A stretch of DNA of 64,000 nt from Emcibacter sp. SYSU 3D8 (GTDB taxonomy: Bacteria > Pseudomonadota > Alphaproteobacteria > SMXS01), in assembly GCF_039655875.1 (NCBI RefSeq), contig NZ_JBBYXK010000003.1, positions 496,001-560,000 on the forward strand, in the 5' to 3' direction. The notes below the pieces were generated by a model. That model had not been told where the DNA came from, ran no database searches, and was given only the letters and a program-made list of their open reading frames with translations. The stretch's first letter is position 1. Each line of letters starts with the position of its first letter. A program made the translations under genes and the position numbers. Positions 8,729-18,447 of this stretch are shown here, in pieces.

Positions 8729-9138
8729 AACCCCAGTACTGGATCCGGCTATGGGCCGATAGCTCTCCGGATCCCCACCGCAATAGTGCTTGGGCCGGCA
8801 AAACAGCGGTGTGGGTACAGGGGCTGACTGAATTCGCTTATACCCAAAACTGAACCCCGTCAGTTTACGCAATCTCCGATTGCCGGCGTCATGCGCCCAG
8901 CGTGCCTTCGGATTGCCCAACTAAAAAATAGAAATCCAAAGGCGTCGATAAACCGGAGAAATCGCACTTTACGTGGTTCCCAACCGATCCAAACATGCCG
9001 CGAAATGTCCTCAATCGCAAGAGGAGTCACGCGATCTTGCGTTAAAAAACGGCAAAGATGGGGCGAAGGGATGTCTGTCAGGCTGGATTTGAAGCACTCG
9101 AACCGGGCCCAACGTGAATTCTTGTCGAATTCCGGTCG

Positions 9139-9147
9139 TTATCCACA
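9139..9147 (+). other. single consensus DnaA box
   Basis: TTATCCACA matches the DnaA box consensus exactly. Only one copy is seen, so this is not evidence for an origin. Confidence 0.4.
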
Positions 9148-9211
9148 GGCGGGCAGAACAAATCCGGCGATACTTGGGCCGATTCGCACCCTGCGGCCTT
9201 GCAGCGGGCGA

Positions 9212-9358
9212 TCAGCGGGCGCCGCTGCCACCAAGGCGCGCTATTACTGGTGAATATTCGGGCGGTGGATCGCCGCTCAGCATCTGTGCGAAAGGCACGG
9301 CGCCAAAACCCAGCAGGAAGCCGGCGAGCAGAATCGCACCGATGGATTTGAATGGCAT
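9212..9358 (-). CDS. small single-pass membrane protein
   Basis: A 48-residue product begins MPFKSIGAILLAGFLLGFGA, one hydrophobic segment (about 5-24), then a short hydrophilic tail containing GDPPPEYSPV. The gene is supported by a strong ribosome site, AGGGGGT, 7 nt before the ATG. It could be an exported or membrane-anchored peptide. It is alone between phaZ and the beta-oxidation operon. I do not recognise the family. Confidence 0.55.
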   Translation of the reverse strand: MPFKSIGAILLAGFLLGFGAVPFAQMLSGDPPPEYSPVIARLGGSGAR

Positions 9359-9569
9359 CCGAGACCCCCTAGCCCGCGAATGGCCGTGTTGACCGCCGCC
9401 ATGCTGACCCGAAGCCTGCAGGCCGATCAATGGAAAAGAGTCACGTTGTCCGGCGTACTGTCAAGTAATTGAATAATAATGTGAAAATCGTCGCGCATTA
9501 TCGCAACACGGCGGCAGATCGAGGCCCCGGCCCCGGCGCTTCCACGCGGGCCGGGGCCGTGAGTCGCGC

Positions 9570-10421
9570 TCAGTCGTCGTGTGGCCTGCGGTTGGCGCTG
9601 ACGGGATGCAGGTTGGCATAGTTGGCGCTGCGCTTTTCACGGAACGCGGCCACACCTTCTCGCAGGTCGCCGCCGCCAACCAGAGTCGCTGCGGTCCAGA
9701 TCGCCACATAGTTGAGGCTGTCGGCCACGCTGTGGTCGCGGGCATAATTCATCAATTCCTTGGAGCCGTGGACGGCAAGCGGCGATTTGCCGGCAATCGC
9801 GCGGGCGATCTCCATCACTGCCTCCAGCATCGAGTCGTGAGTCTCGAACACCTGGTTGACGTAGCCCACATCCTTTGCCTCGTCGCCATACATGCGGCGG
9901 CCGGTAAACGCCAGCTCGCGCGCGATGCCGGCGGGAATCAGGCGGGGCAGCCGCTGCAGAGTGCCCAGGTCAGGCGCCATGCCGATATTCACTTCCTGCA
10001 CCACGAAGAAGGCGTCCCGGGTGCAATACCGCATGTCGGCGCACACGGTAATATCCAGCCCGCCGCCGACACACGCGCCCTGGATGGCGGCCAGCACCGG
10101 GTAGCGGCACTTTTCCAGACGCCCGATCCGGTCGTGCAGGTCGAGAAGATGCCGGCGGAACGCCTCGCGCTTGCGGCCTTCGTCCTCGTCATTGGGGGCG
10201 TTCAGGCTCTTGAACGAATTGAGGTCGAGCCCGGCACAGAAATGCTTGCCGGTCGACGACAGCACAACCACGCGTACGTCGTCGCGCGCCTCGATGGCCT
10301 CGAACGCAGCGGGAAACTCCACCCAGAAATCCGGGTTCAGGCTGTTGAACGCATCGGGCCGGTTCAGGATCACATGGGCGATCTGATCCTTGACCTCCAG
10401 TTTGACGGCTTTGCCGATCAT
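9570..10421 (-). CDS. enoyl-CoA hydratase/isomerase family, probable dienoyl-CoA isomerase
   Basis: This 283-residue crotonase-fold enzyme most likely isomerises 3,5-dienoyl-CoA to 2,4-dienoyl-CoA during breakdown of unsaturated fatty acids. The active-site region CADMRYCTRDAFFVVQEV, then NIGMAPDLGTLQRLP, carries the three acidic residues (Asp, Glu, Asp) that define the ECH1-type isomerase. The oxyanion-hole segments GKHFCAGLDL and GACVGGGLD are present. GAAGGGG lies 6 nt before this ATG; an in-frame TTG at 10436 overlaps that site and is not the start. It is the last gene of the merR-fad operon, 65 bp after fadB. Confidence 0.88.
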   Translation of the reverse strand: MIGKAVKLEVKDQIAHVILNRPDAFNSLNPDFWVEFPAAFEAIEARDDVRVVVLSSTGKHFCAGLDLNSFKSLNAPNDEDEGRKREAFRRHLLDLHDRIGRLEKCRYPVLAAIQGACVGGGLDITVCADMRYCTRDAFFVVQEVNIGMAPDLGTLQRLPRLIPAGIARELAFTGRRMYGDEAKDVGYVNQVFETHDSMLEAVMEIARAIAGKSPLAVHGSKELMNYARDHSVADSLNYVAIWTAATLVGGGDLREGVAAFREKRSANYANLHPVSANRRPHDD

Positions 10422-10486
10422 TATTGTCCCCTTCAAGAAAAAGGGCCGGTGTCGAACACCGGCCCATGATTGTCGGCATCGATTGG

Positions 10487-12646
10487 CTACGCCGCCGCCT
10501 TCGCCTTGTTGCCATAGAAGCTCTCGCCCTTGGCCGCCATGTCGCGCAACAGCTGGGGCGGGGCAAAGCGGGCGCCATATTGCTGGGCCAGGCGGTCACA
10601 CTCGCGCACAAAGGCCTCGGCGCCTACTGCGTCGATCAGGCTGAACGGCCCGCCGGTAAAGGGCGCGAAGCCCCAGCCGAAGATGGCGCCGATATCGCCG
10701 TCCGCCGGTTCGGTCAGCACGTTCTCTTCCAGGCAGCGGGCGGCTTCGACGGCCTGCCGATAAAGGAAGCGTTTCTTCACTTCGGCGACGTCCGGCTGGT
10801 CCGTGGCGGAAGGCCAGTTCTCGGTCAGGCCGGGCCAGATGAACTTCTTGCCGCCTTCGGGATATTCGTAATAGCCCTTGCCCGCCTTCTTGCCCAGGCG
10901 GCCAAGCTCCATCAGCTTGTCGACGATGTGGTCGCCCGGCGCGGCTTTGTAGGCGTCGCCGAGATCCTTCTTCGTCTGTTCGCGGACCTTGTAGCCCAGT
11001 TCGATGGAAACGGCGTCGCCCACATCCAGCGGGCCGACCGGCATGCCGGCCTGCTTGCCGCCATTCTCGATCAATGCGGGCACGATGCCATCGGCCAGCA
11101 TGGCGAGGCCTTCGGCCACATAGGTACCGAAGCAGCGCGACGTATAAAAGCCGCGGCTGTCGTTGACCACGATCGGCGTCTTGCGGATCTGGCCCACGTA
11201 ATCCATGGCGCGGGCCAGAGTTTCCTGCGACGTGTCCTTGCCCATGATGATCTCGACCAGCGGCATGCGGTCGACGGGTGAGAAGAAATGCAGGCCGATG
11301 AAATCGGCCGTGCGTGAGAAACTCTTCGCCAGGCCCGAGATCGGCAGGGTCGAGGTGTTGGACGCGAACACGGGCAGGTCGGGCACGGCGGCCTCGGTCT
11401 TGCGCGTGACGTCGTCCTTGATCTCGCGGTTCTCGAACACAGCCTCGATCACCAGGTCGCAGCCCTCGAGAGCGTCATAGGACGTGGTCGGTGTGATGCG
11501 GTCCAGCAGGGCCTTGCCTTTTTCGGCGCTGACCTTGCCGCGCTGCACACCCTTGTCCACCAGGCCCTGCGAATAGGCCTTGCCCTTGTCGGCGGCCTCT
11601 TGCGTGGTGTCGAGCAGGATCACGTTCATGCCGGCCTGGGCCGAGACATAGGCAATGCCCGCGCCCATCATGCCGGCGCCCAGCACGCCCAGGGTCTTCA
11701 CCTGGAACTTGTCGACGCCCTGCGGCCGGCGGGCAAGCTTGTCGGCCGCCTGCTTGTTGATGAACAGCGAGCGGATCATGGCCTTGGACGACGGGTCCAT
11801 CATCAGCCTGGTGAAATAGCGGCTTTCGATGCGCAACGCCGCGTCCATGGGCACCTGATGGCCCTCATAGACGCAGGACAGGATCGCCTCGACGGCCGGA
11901 TAATTGCCCAGCGTCTCCTTCTGCGCCATGGCCGAGGCGCCGGTGAAGGTCTGGACGATGCCCGGATTGAAGGGCCCTTCGCCGCCTGGCACCTTGAAAC
12001 CCTTCTTGTCCCAGGGCTGCACCGGGTCCGCCTTCTCCCTGATCCATGCCTTGGCGCGGGCGACGATCTCGGCCAGCGGCGCCAGCTCGTGCACCACATT
12101 GCCGGCCTTGGCCTGCTGCGGGGTCATGGAATCACCTTTCAGCAGATACATCAGCGAAGCCTGCACGCCCATCAGGCGTGGCAGACGCTGGGTGCCGCCG
12201 CCGCCCGGGAGCAGGCCGACCTTCACTTCCGGCAGGGCGAGCTGGATCTTCGGGTCGTCGGCGCAGACGCGGTAATGGCAGGCCAGCGTGATCTCCAGCC
12301 CGCCGCCCATGGCAAGGCCGTTGATGGCTGCCGCGAAGGGTTTGCCGCAGGTTTCGAGCCGGCGCATCTGCCGGTTCATGGCGTGGGCGTGCTCGAACAT
12401 GTCCTTGAGCGACGATGCGCCCGCCTGCGAGCCCAGCATGCCCAGATCGGCGCCAGCAAGGAATGCCGGTTTGCCAGAGGTGATCACGGCGCCCTTGATC
12501 GCCGGATCGTCGGCGACCTTCTCGATCAGCGCCGACAGGTCGCGCGACACGTCCCCATTGATGACGTTCATGGAACGGCCGGGCAGGTCGATGGTCAGCA
12601 GGGCGATGCCGTCGGCATCGACCTCGAACTTGATGGTTTCGGTCAT
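10487..12646 (-). CDS. fadB: fatty-acid oxidation alpha subunit: enoyl-CoA hydratase / 3-hydroxyacyl-CoA dehydrogenase
   Basis: The 719-residue bifunctional enzyme performs the second and third steps of beta-oxidation. An N-terminal crotonase domain (1-190; [19 protein letters not shown], with a catalytic Glu in [16 protein letters not shown]) is followed by an NAD-binding domain ([18 protein letters not shown] near 320) and the C-terminal hydroxyacyl-CoA dehydrogenase domains ([17 protein letters not shown], with catalytic His). Length is typical of FadB/FadJ. GGGAGAATCACC precedes the ATG. It lies 22 bp after fadA in one operon and should form a complex with it. Confidence 0.96.
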   Translation of the reverse strand: MTETIKFEVDADGIALLTIDLPGRSMNVINGDVSRDLSALIEKVADDPAIKGAVITSGKPAFLAGADLGMLGSQAGASSLKDMFEHAHAMNRQMRRLETCGKPFAAAINGLAMGGGLEITLACHYRVCADDPKIQLALPEVKVGLLPGGGGTQRLPRLMGVQASLMYLLKGDSMTPQQAKAGNVVHELAPLAEIVARAKAWIREKADPVQPWDKKGFKVPGGEGPFNPGIVQTFTGASAMAQKETLGNYPAVEAILSCVYEGHQVPMDAALRIESRYFTRLMMDPSSKAMIRSLFINKQAADKLARRPQGVDKFQVKTLGVLGAGMMGAGIAYVSAQAGMNVILLDTTQEAADKGKAYSQGLVDKGVQRGKVSAEKGKALLDRITPTTSYDALEGCDLVIEAVFENREIKDDVTRKTEAAVPDLPVFASNTSTLPISGLAKSFSRTADFIGLHFFSPVDRMPLVEIIMGKDTSQETLARAMDYVGQIRKTPIVVNDSRGFYTSRCFGTYVAEGLAMLADGIVPALIENGGKQAGMPVGPLDVGDAVSIELGYKVREQTKKDLGDAYKAAPGDHIVDKLMELGRLGKKAGKGYYEYPEGGKKFIWPGLTENWPSATDQPDVAEVKKRFLYRQAVEAARCLEENVLTEPADGDIGAIFGWGFAPFTGGPFSLIDAVGAEAFVRECDRLAQQYGARFAPPQLLRDMAAKGESFYGNKAKAAA

Positions 12647-12668
12647 GGTGATTCTCCCGGTTCCGGAC

Positions 12669-13874
12669 TCAGACGCGTTCGATGATGGTGGCGGTGCCCA
12701 TGCCGGCGCCGATGCACAAGGTGACCAGCGCCGTGTTCAGGTCGCGGCGTTCCAGCTCGTCCAGCACCGTACCCAGGATCATGGCGCCGGTGGCGCCCAG
12801 CGGGTGGCCCATGGCGATGGCGCCGCCATTGACGTTGATCTTGTCGTGCGGGACATCGAGGACCTGCATGAAGCGCAGCACCACCGAGGCGAAGGCCTCG
12901 TTCAGCTCCCACAGATCAATGTCTTCCTTGTTCATGCCGGCGCGCTTGAGCACCTTCTCGGCAGAGTAGGACGGACCGGTCAGCATGATGGTCGGTTCGG
13001 AACCCACGTCGGCGAAGGCGCGTATCCGGGCGCGCGGCTTCATGCCGGTCGATGTCCCGATCCCCCTGGTGCCGATCAGCACGCCCGCCGAACCGTCCAC
13101 GATGCCCGAGCTGTTGCCGCCGTGATGGACGTGGTGGATGGTCTCAACCTCCGGGTAGCGAAGCTGCGCGACCGTATCGAAGCCCAGCTGGCCCAGGTCG
13201 GTGAATGCCGGCTTCAGCGCCGCCAGGCTCTGCATGGTCGTATCCGGCCGCATGTGCTCGTCATGGTCCAGGATGGTGAGCCCCAGCTGGTCCTTCACCG
13301 GCATTACGGACTTTGCGAAATAGCCGTTTTTCCAGGAATTGGCCGCACGCTTCTGGCTTTCGACCGCATAGGCGTCCACGTCGTCGCGGCTGAAGCCGTA
13401 TTTGGTGGCGATCAGGTCGGCGCCGATACCCTGGGGGGCGAAATGGGTCTTGATCGCCACCGACGGGTCCATGCTCCACGCGCCGCCCGACGATCCCATG
13501 GGAACGCGCGACATGCATTCGGTACCGCCGCCCACCACCAGGTCGGACTGGCCCGACATCACCCGGGCCGCCGCAAAGTTGGTCGCCACGAGACCGGACG
13601 CGCAAAACCGGTTGATCTGGACGCCGGGGACCTCTTCCGAATAGCCGGCGTTCAGCGCGGCGACGCGCGGCAGCACGGCGCCTTGCTCGGCGACCGGATC
13701 GACCACGCCCCAGATCACGTCGTCGACCAGCGCGGTGTCCAGATCGTTGCGGTCACGGATCGCCTCAAGGACCTGCGTGGTCAGGCTGATCGGCGTGATT
13801 TCGTGCAGGCTGCCGTCCTTCCGTCCCCGACCTCGCGGGGTGCGGACAGTGTCGTAAATGAATGCGTCTGCCAT
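12669..13874 (-). CDS. fadA: acetyl-CoA C-acyltransferase (3-ketoacyl-CoA thiolase)
   Basis: This thiolase cleaves 3-ketoacyl-CoA to acetyl-CoA and a shortened acyl-CoA. The 401-residue protein has the acyl-accepting Cys91 in [12 protein letters not shown], the thiolase signature [17 protein letters not shown] with the catalytic His, and the C-terminal Cys in [13 protein letters not shown]. Length and motifs are complete. It lies between fadE (25 bp upstream) and fadB in the merR operon. The pairing with a bifunctional FadB supports a fatty-acid role and not acetoacetyl-CoA synthesis. Confidence 0.96.
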   Translation of the reverse strand: MADAFIYDTVRTPRGRGRKDGSLHEITPISLTTQVLEAIRDRNDLDTALVDDVIWGVVDPVAEQGAVLPRVAALNAGYSEEVPGVQINRFCASGLVATNFAAARVMSGQSDLVVGGGTECMSRVPMGSSGGAWSMDPSVAIKTHFAPQGIGADLIATKYGFSRDDVDAYAVESQKRAANSWKNGYFAKSVMPVKDQLGLTILDHDEHMRPDTTMQSLAALKPAFTDLGQLGFDTVAQLRYPEVETIHHVHHGGNSSGIVDGSAGVLIGTRGIGTSTGMKPRARIRAFADVGSEPTIMLTGPSYSAEKVLKRAGMNKEDIDLWELNEAFASVVLRFMQVLDVPHDKINVNGGAIAMGHPLGATGAMILGTVLDELERRDLNTALVTLCIGAGMGTATIIERV

Positions 13875-13899
13875 GGGTCTGTTCCTCGGGTTCGGATTG

Positions 13900-15690
13900 T
13901 CAGAATGCGTCGGCGGGCAGAGCCATCAGCGACTCGCTGCCGGACTCGATTTTCTTCAGCAGGCTGCCGGTGTCGGGCAGCAGGCGATCGAAGAAGAAAC
14001 GGGCGGTGACCAGCTTGTATTCATAGAAGGCGGGATTGTCGGCGCCCTCAGCCAGCCGGGTCTGGGCTGCCTTGGCCATCATGCCCCAGACATGGCCCAT
14101 GGCCACCAGCGCCATCAGCCGCAGATAATCGGACGCGGCCGCGCCCGCATTGTCGGGCTTGGCGAGGCCGTTCTGCATCAGCCACATGGTGGCCTGCTGC
14201 TGGCGGCCCAGCGCCTTTTCAAGTTCGGCGACCAGCGGGCCCAGGACCGGGTCGCTCTTGTTCTCGGCGATGAATTGTCCCACCTCGGCGAAGAACGCCT
14301 GGATCGCCCGGCCGCCATTCATGCCCAGCTTGCGGCCGACAAGGTCCATGGCCTGAATGCCGTTGGTGCCCTCGTAGATCGGTGCAATGCGGCTGTCGCG
14401 CAGGAACTGCTCGACGCCGTTGTCCTGGATGAAGCCGTGGCCGCCCCAGGTCTGGACCGCCAGACTGGCCACGTCGACGCCCATATCCGTGAAATAGGCC
14501 TTGATCACCGGCGTCATCAGGGCGACGTAATCGTCGGCTTTCTGGCGCACCGCCTCGTCGGGATGATGGTGCACCAGGTCGATCTGCAGTCCGGCGATGG
14601 CGGCCATGGCGCGGGCGCCCTCGGTGAAGGCGCGTCCGGTCATCAGCATGCGGCGCACGTCGGGATGGACGATGATGGGGTCCGCCGGGCCGTCGGCGTT
14701 CTTGGGCCCGCTGATCGCGCGGCCCTGAAGCCGGTCACGGGCATAGGCGACGGCGTTCTGGTGCGCCACCTCGGCGATGCCCAGGCCCTGGATGCCCACC
14801 CAGAGCCGGGCCTCGTTCATCATGGTGAACATGGCGGGCATGCCGCGATTGACCTCGCCGACCAGATAGCCGGTGGCCTCGTCATAATTCATGACGCAGG
14901 TGGCGTTGGAATGAATGCCCATCTTGTGCTCGATGGAGCCGCAGGACACGCCGTTGCGCGCGCCCAGCGACCCATCGTCCTTGACCAGGAATTTGGGCAC
15001 CAGAAACAGGCTGATGCCCTTGGTGCCGGCGGGGCCCCCGGGAATCTTGGCCAGTACCAGGTGGATGATGTTCTCGCTCAGGTCATGCTCGCCGGCCGAG
15101 ATGAAGATCTTGGTGCCGCTGATCCTGTAGCTGCCATCGGCCTGCGGGTCGGCCTTGGTGCGGATCATGCCCAGGTCGGTGCCGCAATGGGGCTCGGTCA
15201 GATTCATGGTGCCGGTCCATTTGCCGGAAACCATGTTGGCCAGATAGCGCTCCTTCAACTCATCCGAGGCGTGCGCGTCGAGAGCCTCGACCGCGCTTTT
15301 GGTCAGGCCCGGATACATGGTGAAGCCCCAGTTGGCGGCGATCATCATTTCCGAGACCATGATGGCGATTGTCTGCGGCAGGCCCTGTCCGCCATGTTCG
15401 GTCTTGGCGGTCAGGCTGCCCCAGCCGCTTTCGACATAAAGGTCGTAGGCTTCCTTGAAGCCCTTTGGCGTGGTGACGACGCCGTCGTCCCAGTGACAGC
15501 CTTCCAGGTCGCCGCTCTGGTTGATCGGGTGCAGCACCTCGGAGGCAACCTTGCCGGCTTCTTCCAGAATGGCGTCCACCAGGTCAGGCGAGACTTCCTC
15601 GAAACCGGGCAGGTTCGCGTACCTGTCCAGACCGACTACATCGTTGAGCACGAACTTGAAGTCGTTGATCGGTGCGGTGTAGGTCGTCAT
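13900..15690 (-). CDS. fadE: acyl-CoA dehydrogenase (long form with extra C-terminal domain)
   Basis: The FAD enzyme introduces the trans-2 double bond into acyl-CoA, the first beta-oxidation step. The 596-residue protein contains the N-terminal helical region, the acyl-CoA dehydrogenase middle domain ([19 protein letters not shown], then [17 protein letters not shown]), the C-terminal domain with catalytic Glu in [16 protein letters not shown], and an extra C-terminal extension found in the approximately 600-residue subfamily. The ATG follows GAGGAG and overlaps the merR stop by 4 bp, which excludes a longer in-frame extension. The electron acceptor (ETF) is not in the window. Confidence 0.93.
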   Translation of the reverse strand: MTTYTAPINDFKFVLNDVVGLDRYANLPGFEEVSPDLVDAILEEAGKVASEVLHPINQSGDLEGCHWDDGVVTTPKGFKEAYDLYVESGWGSLTAKTEHGGQGLPQTIAIMVSEMMIAANWGFTMYPGLTKSAVEALDAHASDELKERYLANMVSGKWTGTMNLTEPHCGTDLGMIRTKADPQADGSYRISGTKIFISAGEHDLSENIIHLVLAKIPGGPAGTKGISLFLVPKFLVKDDGSLGARNGVSCGSIEHKMGIHSNATCVMNYDEATGYLVGEVNRGMPAMFTMMNEARLWVGIQGLGIAEVAHQNAVAYARDRLQGRAISGPKNADGPADPIIVHPDVRRMLMTGRAFTEGARAMAAIAGLQIDLVHHHPDEAVRQKADDYVALMTPVIKAYFTDMGVDVASLAVQTWGGHGFIQDNGVEQFLRDSRIAPIYEGTNGIQAMDLVGRKLGMNGGRAIQAFFAEVGQFIAENKSDPVLGPLVAELEKALGRQQQATMWLMQNGLAKPDNAGAAASDYLRLMALVAMGHVWGMMAKAAQTRLAEGADNPAFYEYKLVTARFFFDRLLPDTGSLLKKIESGSESLMALPADAF

Positions 15691-16115
15691 TCCGCGACAC
15701 TCCTCAGCTTGGCGTTGTGCTTGCGCCGGATCTCGTCCAGCGGCGTGCCCGCTTTCCAGTCTTCCAGCAGGCAGCAGAAATTGTTCAGTTCGTCGATCGT
15801 GGCCTCCAGATCGGCACGCTGGCTCTCGAGTGCGGCCAGTCGTTCGCGGCACTTCTCGAGCGTGACGACCCGCTGTGTCTCACGGCCGTCACCCAGATCA
15901 TACAGATTGAGCATCTCGATAATGTCGGCGAGGGAAAAGCCGACCCGCCGGCCGCGCAGGATCCAGGCAAGGCGCGCCCTGTCGCGGGCGTCGTAGATGC
16001 GGTTCTGGCCTTCGCGCTTCGGGTTGAGGAGGTTTTCGTCCTCGTAGAAGCGGATGGTCCGGGGCGTGACCCCGAACTCCCTGGCGAGTTCCGATATGGT
16101 CCATGTCTGCGGCAC
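15687..16115 (-). CDS. MerR-family regulator of the beta-oxidation operon
   Basis: This 142-residue regulator has an N-terminal winged helix (TWTISELAREFGVTPRTIRF, then YEDENLL) and a coiled-coil dimerisation region (about 80-130). There is no Cys-rich metal site of the CueR type; the two Cys near the end (NFCCLLEDW) are not in a known metal motif. It resembles the LiuR-like regulators of acyl-CoA catabolism. The start is a GTG giving VPQTWTIS, in line with the family N-terminus; a longer open frame upstream runs through the promoter and is rejected. First gene of the operon, probably autoregulated through the operator at 16168-16183. Confidence 0.85.
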   Translation of the reverse strand: MPQTWTISELAREFGVTPRTIRFYEDENLLNPKREGQNRIYDARDRARLAWILRGRRVGFSLADIIEMLNLYDLGDGRETQRVVTLEKCRERLAALESQRADLEATIDELNNFCCLLEDWKAGTPLDEIRRKHNAKLRSVAE

Positions 16116-16154
16116 GAAGAAAATTCCCGTTTCGAGTCGCTCAGCCTGTGTCAG

Positions 16155-16183
16155 ACCATAGGTTACCTTTACGTAAACGTCAA
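16155..16183 (-). promoter_or_regulatory. promoter and LiuR-type operator of the merR-fad operon
   Basis: On the minus strand a -35 box TTGACG and a -10 box TATGGT are separated by exactly 17 bp. The spacer and -35 together contain TTGACGTTTACGTAAA, a near match to the TTTACGTnnACGTAAA motif that I recall for LiuR-type MerR regulators. MerR proteins normally bind between -35 and -10, so placement and motif agree. The GTG start of merR lies 40 bp downstream of the -10. Confidence 0.7.
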
Positions 16184-16279
16184 TATCAAAAGGGTTGCAA
16201 TGGCCGCCGGCGGCCAGCGCGGCCTTGTCGTGCCGCGGCGTCTCCCGCATGCTCGCCCGGCGGCAGATGGGCTGACGGA

Positions 16280-17242
16280 ATGGCATCATACGACATCAGC
16301 GTTGCGGTCCTCTCGGCCCGTGAGACGCCGGAGGTCCTGCATGGGACCGTCCGCGCGGCGATCGAGGCGAGCCGGGGAATGGCCACGTGTTGCGACGTTG
16401 TCGTCAACGGCCCGTCCGCCGTCACGGCCCACCTGCTTCGAGACAGGCTGGAGCAGGACGGCGCGCTGCCGCCGGGCATGATGGTGCGGATTTTCCACCT
16501 TCCGGTCGCCGACAAGGCCCATGCGTGGAACGAATATGTTCATTCGCTCTGGCCCGGATCGGCGCTCGCCTTCTTCATCGACGGCTATGCGCGGGTGCTG
16601 CCGGATGCGCTCGCCTCCATCAGGCGCAGCCTGGGCGACGATCCCGATATCCTGGGAGGCACGGGTGTCCCGACCCACAGCCGGTCGGCTTTGCGGCTGC
16701 GCGACCAGATGCTGCGGAGCGGCGGCATTCACGGCAATCTGTATGCCCTTCGAGGCTGGGTTATGGCACATTTCCGGGACACCGGATTCCGGCTGCCGGT
16801 GGGCATTTACCGGACTGATTCCACGGTCGGCAGTGTCGTCAAGTTCAGGCTCGATCCGGCGCGCCATGAATGGAACGAGCGCCGCATGCACGTCGATCCG
16901 GGGGCGACATGGACCGTGGCGGTGGCCGCTGGGTCGCCCTTTGGGGTCGCTCGAGGCCAGTTCGGGCGGATGCTGCGGCAGGCGCAGGGCATGCTGGAAA
17001 ACCGTGCCGTTCGCCAGCACCTGGCCGTTGACCGCCGCAAGCCCGAAGCCTTGCCGGAAACCGCCCGCGAACTGGTCCTGAACTGGGTCGACCGGCATGG
17101 CGGCGAGGCCCGCACGCTGTTCCGGCACCATCCGCTCGCCTATCTGGCATACCGGCGCTTCCCGTTGTGGCCTGTCCCGAGGCACGGATCGGATCCGGTA
17201 GCGATCGGCCAGTGGCCCGACAATGGCGGCGAGGCGGTATGA
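16280..17242 (+). CDS. glycosyltransferase-like protein (GT-A fold)
   Basis: This 320-residue protein looks like a family 2-type glycosyltransferase: it opens with a beta strand and helix (MASYDISVAVLSARETPEVL), followed by a Rossmann-like half and an acidic motif FFIDGYARVLPDAL (near residue 95) in the place of the DxD metal site. The motif is IDG and not a clean DxD, so activity is likely but not certain. The ATG after GACGGA is used; the open frame upstream overlaps the divergent merR promoter. It overlaps the next glycosyltransferase by 4 bp (ATGA), so the two act together, probably on a surface polysaccharide. Confidence 0.7.
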   Translation: MASYDISVAVLSARETPEVLHGTVRAAIEASRGMATCCDVVVNGPSAVTAHLLRDRLEQDGALPPGMMVRIFHLPVADKAHAWNEYVHSLWPGSALAFFIDGYARVLPDALASIRRSLGDDPDILGGTGVPTHSRSALRLRDQMLRSGGIHGNLYALRGWVMAHFRDTGFRLPVGIYRTDSTVGSVVKFRLDPARHEWNERRMHVDPGATWTVAVAAGSPFGVARGQFGRMLRQAQGMLENRAVRQHLAVDRRKPEALPETARELVLNWVDRHGGEARTLFRHHPLAYLAYRRFPLWPVPRHGSDPVAIGQWPDNGGEAV

Positions 17243-18228
17243 ACGCGGGCACACCCTCCATCACCATCGCCATGAGCGTCTATAACAATGCGCCCCATCT
17301 GGCCCAGGCCATCAGCGCCATGCTGGCGCAAACCCATACCGACTTCGAATTCCTGATCGTTGACGATGGCTCGACCGATGATTCCGGCGCGATCATCGAT
17401 GCGTTTGCGGAGCAGGACGGCCGGATCAGGCCGATCCATCAGGAAAATCGCGGCCTCGTCGCCAGCCTGAACCGAATGATCCACGAGGCGCGGGCGCCAC
17501 TGATCGCACGCATGGACGGGGACGACGATTGCCACCCGGAGCGGCTCGCGCGGCAATACAGGTTCATGCTCGATCATCCCGATCACGGTGCGCTCGGCAC
17601 CCAGTCCATTTCTTTCGACGATGCCGGCAACCGATGGGCGTCGCCGGAATTCCCCACCAGTGACGCGGCGCTGCGGGCAGCCATGGCAAGCCGCAACGTG
17701 ATGTGCCATCCCAGCGTGGTGATGCGGCGCGCGGCGGTGCTCGACGTTGGCGGCTACAGGGGCCAGTTTGTCCATTGCGAGGACCGCGACCTTTGGCTGC
17801 GCCTGTCCGAGCGAACGAAGCTGGCCAGCCTGTCCGACGCGCTGACCTATTACCGGCGCTCGCCGGGGCAGGTCAGCAACCGCCATATCGTCGCCCAGGC
17901 GATCGGCGCGGCGATGGCTTGGCTGGCGCATGAAGAGCGCCAGGCGGGCCGCGCCGACCCGTTCGACGGGATGGATCGTCTGCCGCCTGTCGGTGACCTC
18001 GATGGGTTGCTGGGCCGTTCGGGCGCCGCTGCATCCGTACGCGAAATGGCGCTGCCGCAATTGATCTATACGCCGGTCGGCCTGTCGCCCGATGTCTTCG
18101 GCATGGTGCTCGACCAGATCCGCGAGGGTGGCACGGTGGATCAGGCCTGGCGGCTGGTGGCGCGGCTGGTGAAATTCGGCCAGCCGGCGCGGGCGCTCAG
18201 ACTGGCGGGTGCGCTGCTGCGGCGCTGA
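17239..18228 (+). CDS. family 2 glycosyltransferase
   Basis: The 329-residue protein has a textbook GT2 domain: ITIAMSVYNNAPHLAQAISA (sugar-nucleotide binding), FLIVDDGSTDDSGAII (about 35-55), and ARMDGDDDCHPERL with the metal-binding DxD (near 92-96). It adds a sugar from a nucleotide donor to a glycan or lipid acceptor at the inner face of the membrane. No transmembrane helix is seen. The C-terminal 100 residues are not conserved in an obvious way. Coupled to the previous gene; acceptor unknown. Confidence 0.88.
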   Translation: MNAGTPSITIAMSVYNNAPHLAQAISAMLAQTHTDFEFLIVDDGSTDDSGAIIDAFAEQDGRIRPIHQENRGLVASLNRMIHEARAPLIARMDGDDDCHPERLARQYRFMLDHPDHGALGTQSISFDDAGNRWASPEFPTSDAALRAAMASRNVMCHPSVVMRRAAVLDVGGYRGQFVHCEDRDLWLRLSERTKLASLSDALTYYRRSPGQVSNRHIVAQAIGAAMAWLAHEERQAGRADPFDGMDRLPPVGDLDGLLGRSGAAASVREMALPQLIYTPVGLSPDVFGMVLDQIREGGTVDQAWRLVARLVKFGQPARALRLAGALLRR

Positions 18229-18447
18229 TCAGGCTTTGCGCAGGCGGAAGCGGAATTGGCCGCCGGTCTGTTCCCATTCCAGCAATTCGTTGCCGGTCTG
18301 TTGGCAGAAGGCCGGAAATTCGGCGACCGAGGCCTTGTCGGTGGCGAGGACGTCGATCACATCGCCCGCCGCCATGTCGCGCAGCGCCTTCTGCGCCCGC
18401 AGCACGGGCAGCGGGCAGAGCAGGCCGGTGGCGTCGAGCACCTTCAT
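18229..18447 (-). CDS. tusA: TusA/SirA-family sulfur carrier
   Basis: A 72-residue protein with the diagnostic CPxP motif (DATGLLCPLPVLRAQKAL, Cys at about 11). TusA proteins carry persulfide sulfur for tRNA thiolation or other sulfur-transfer routes in the cytoplasm. The start ATG overlaps the stop of the flavin reductase by 4 bp, so the two proteins are made together. It converges with the glycosyltransferase operon with no gap. Confidence 0.85.
   Translation of the reverse strand: MKVLDATGLLCPLPVLRAQKALRDMAAGDVIDVLATDKASVAEFPAFCQQTGNELLEWEQTGGQFRFRLRKA

Larger units (their letters stand above)
8587..9211. other. gene-poor stretch
   Basis: No convincing gene in 625 bp. It holds a long hairpin (8689-8728) and one consensus DnaA box (9139-9147). 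Open frames here (for example 8891-9253 on +) lack ribosome sites and recognisable protein character. Confidence 0.6.

Noticed and set aside
9139-9147. Replication origin
   Set aside because: Only one DnaA box, no AT-rich unwinding region next to it and no origin-type genes nearby.
8891-9253. A 120-residue plus-strand frame in the gene-poor stretch
   Set aside because: No ribosome site, random-looking composition, and partly overlaps the better supported 48-residue gene.
13858-15996. A 712-residue plus-strand open frame
   Set aside because: Exactly antisense to fadE; no domains.
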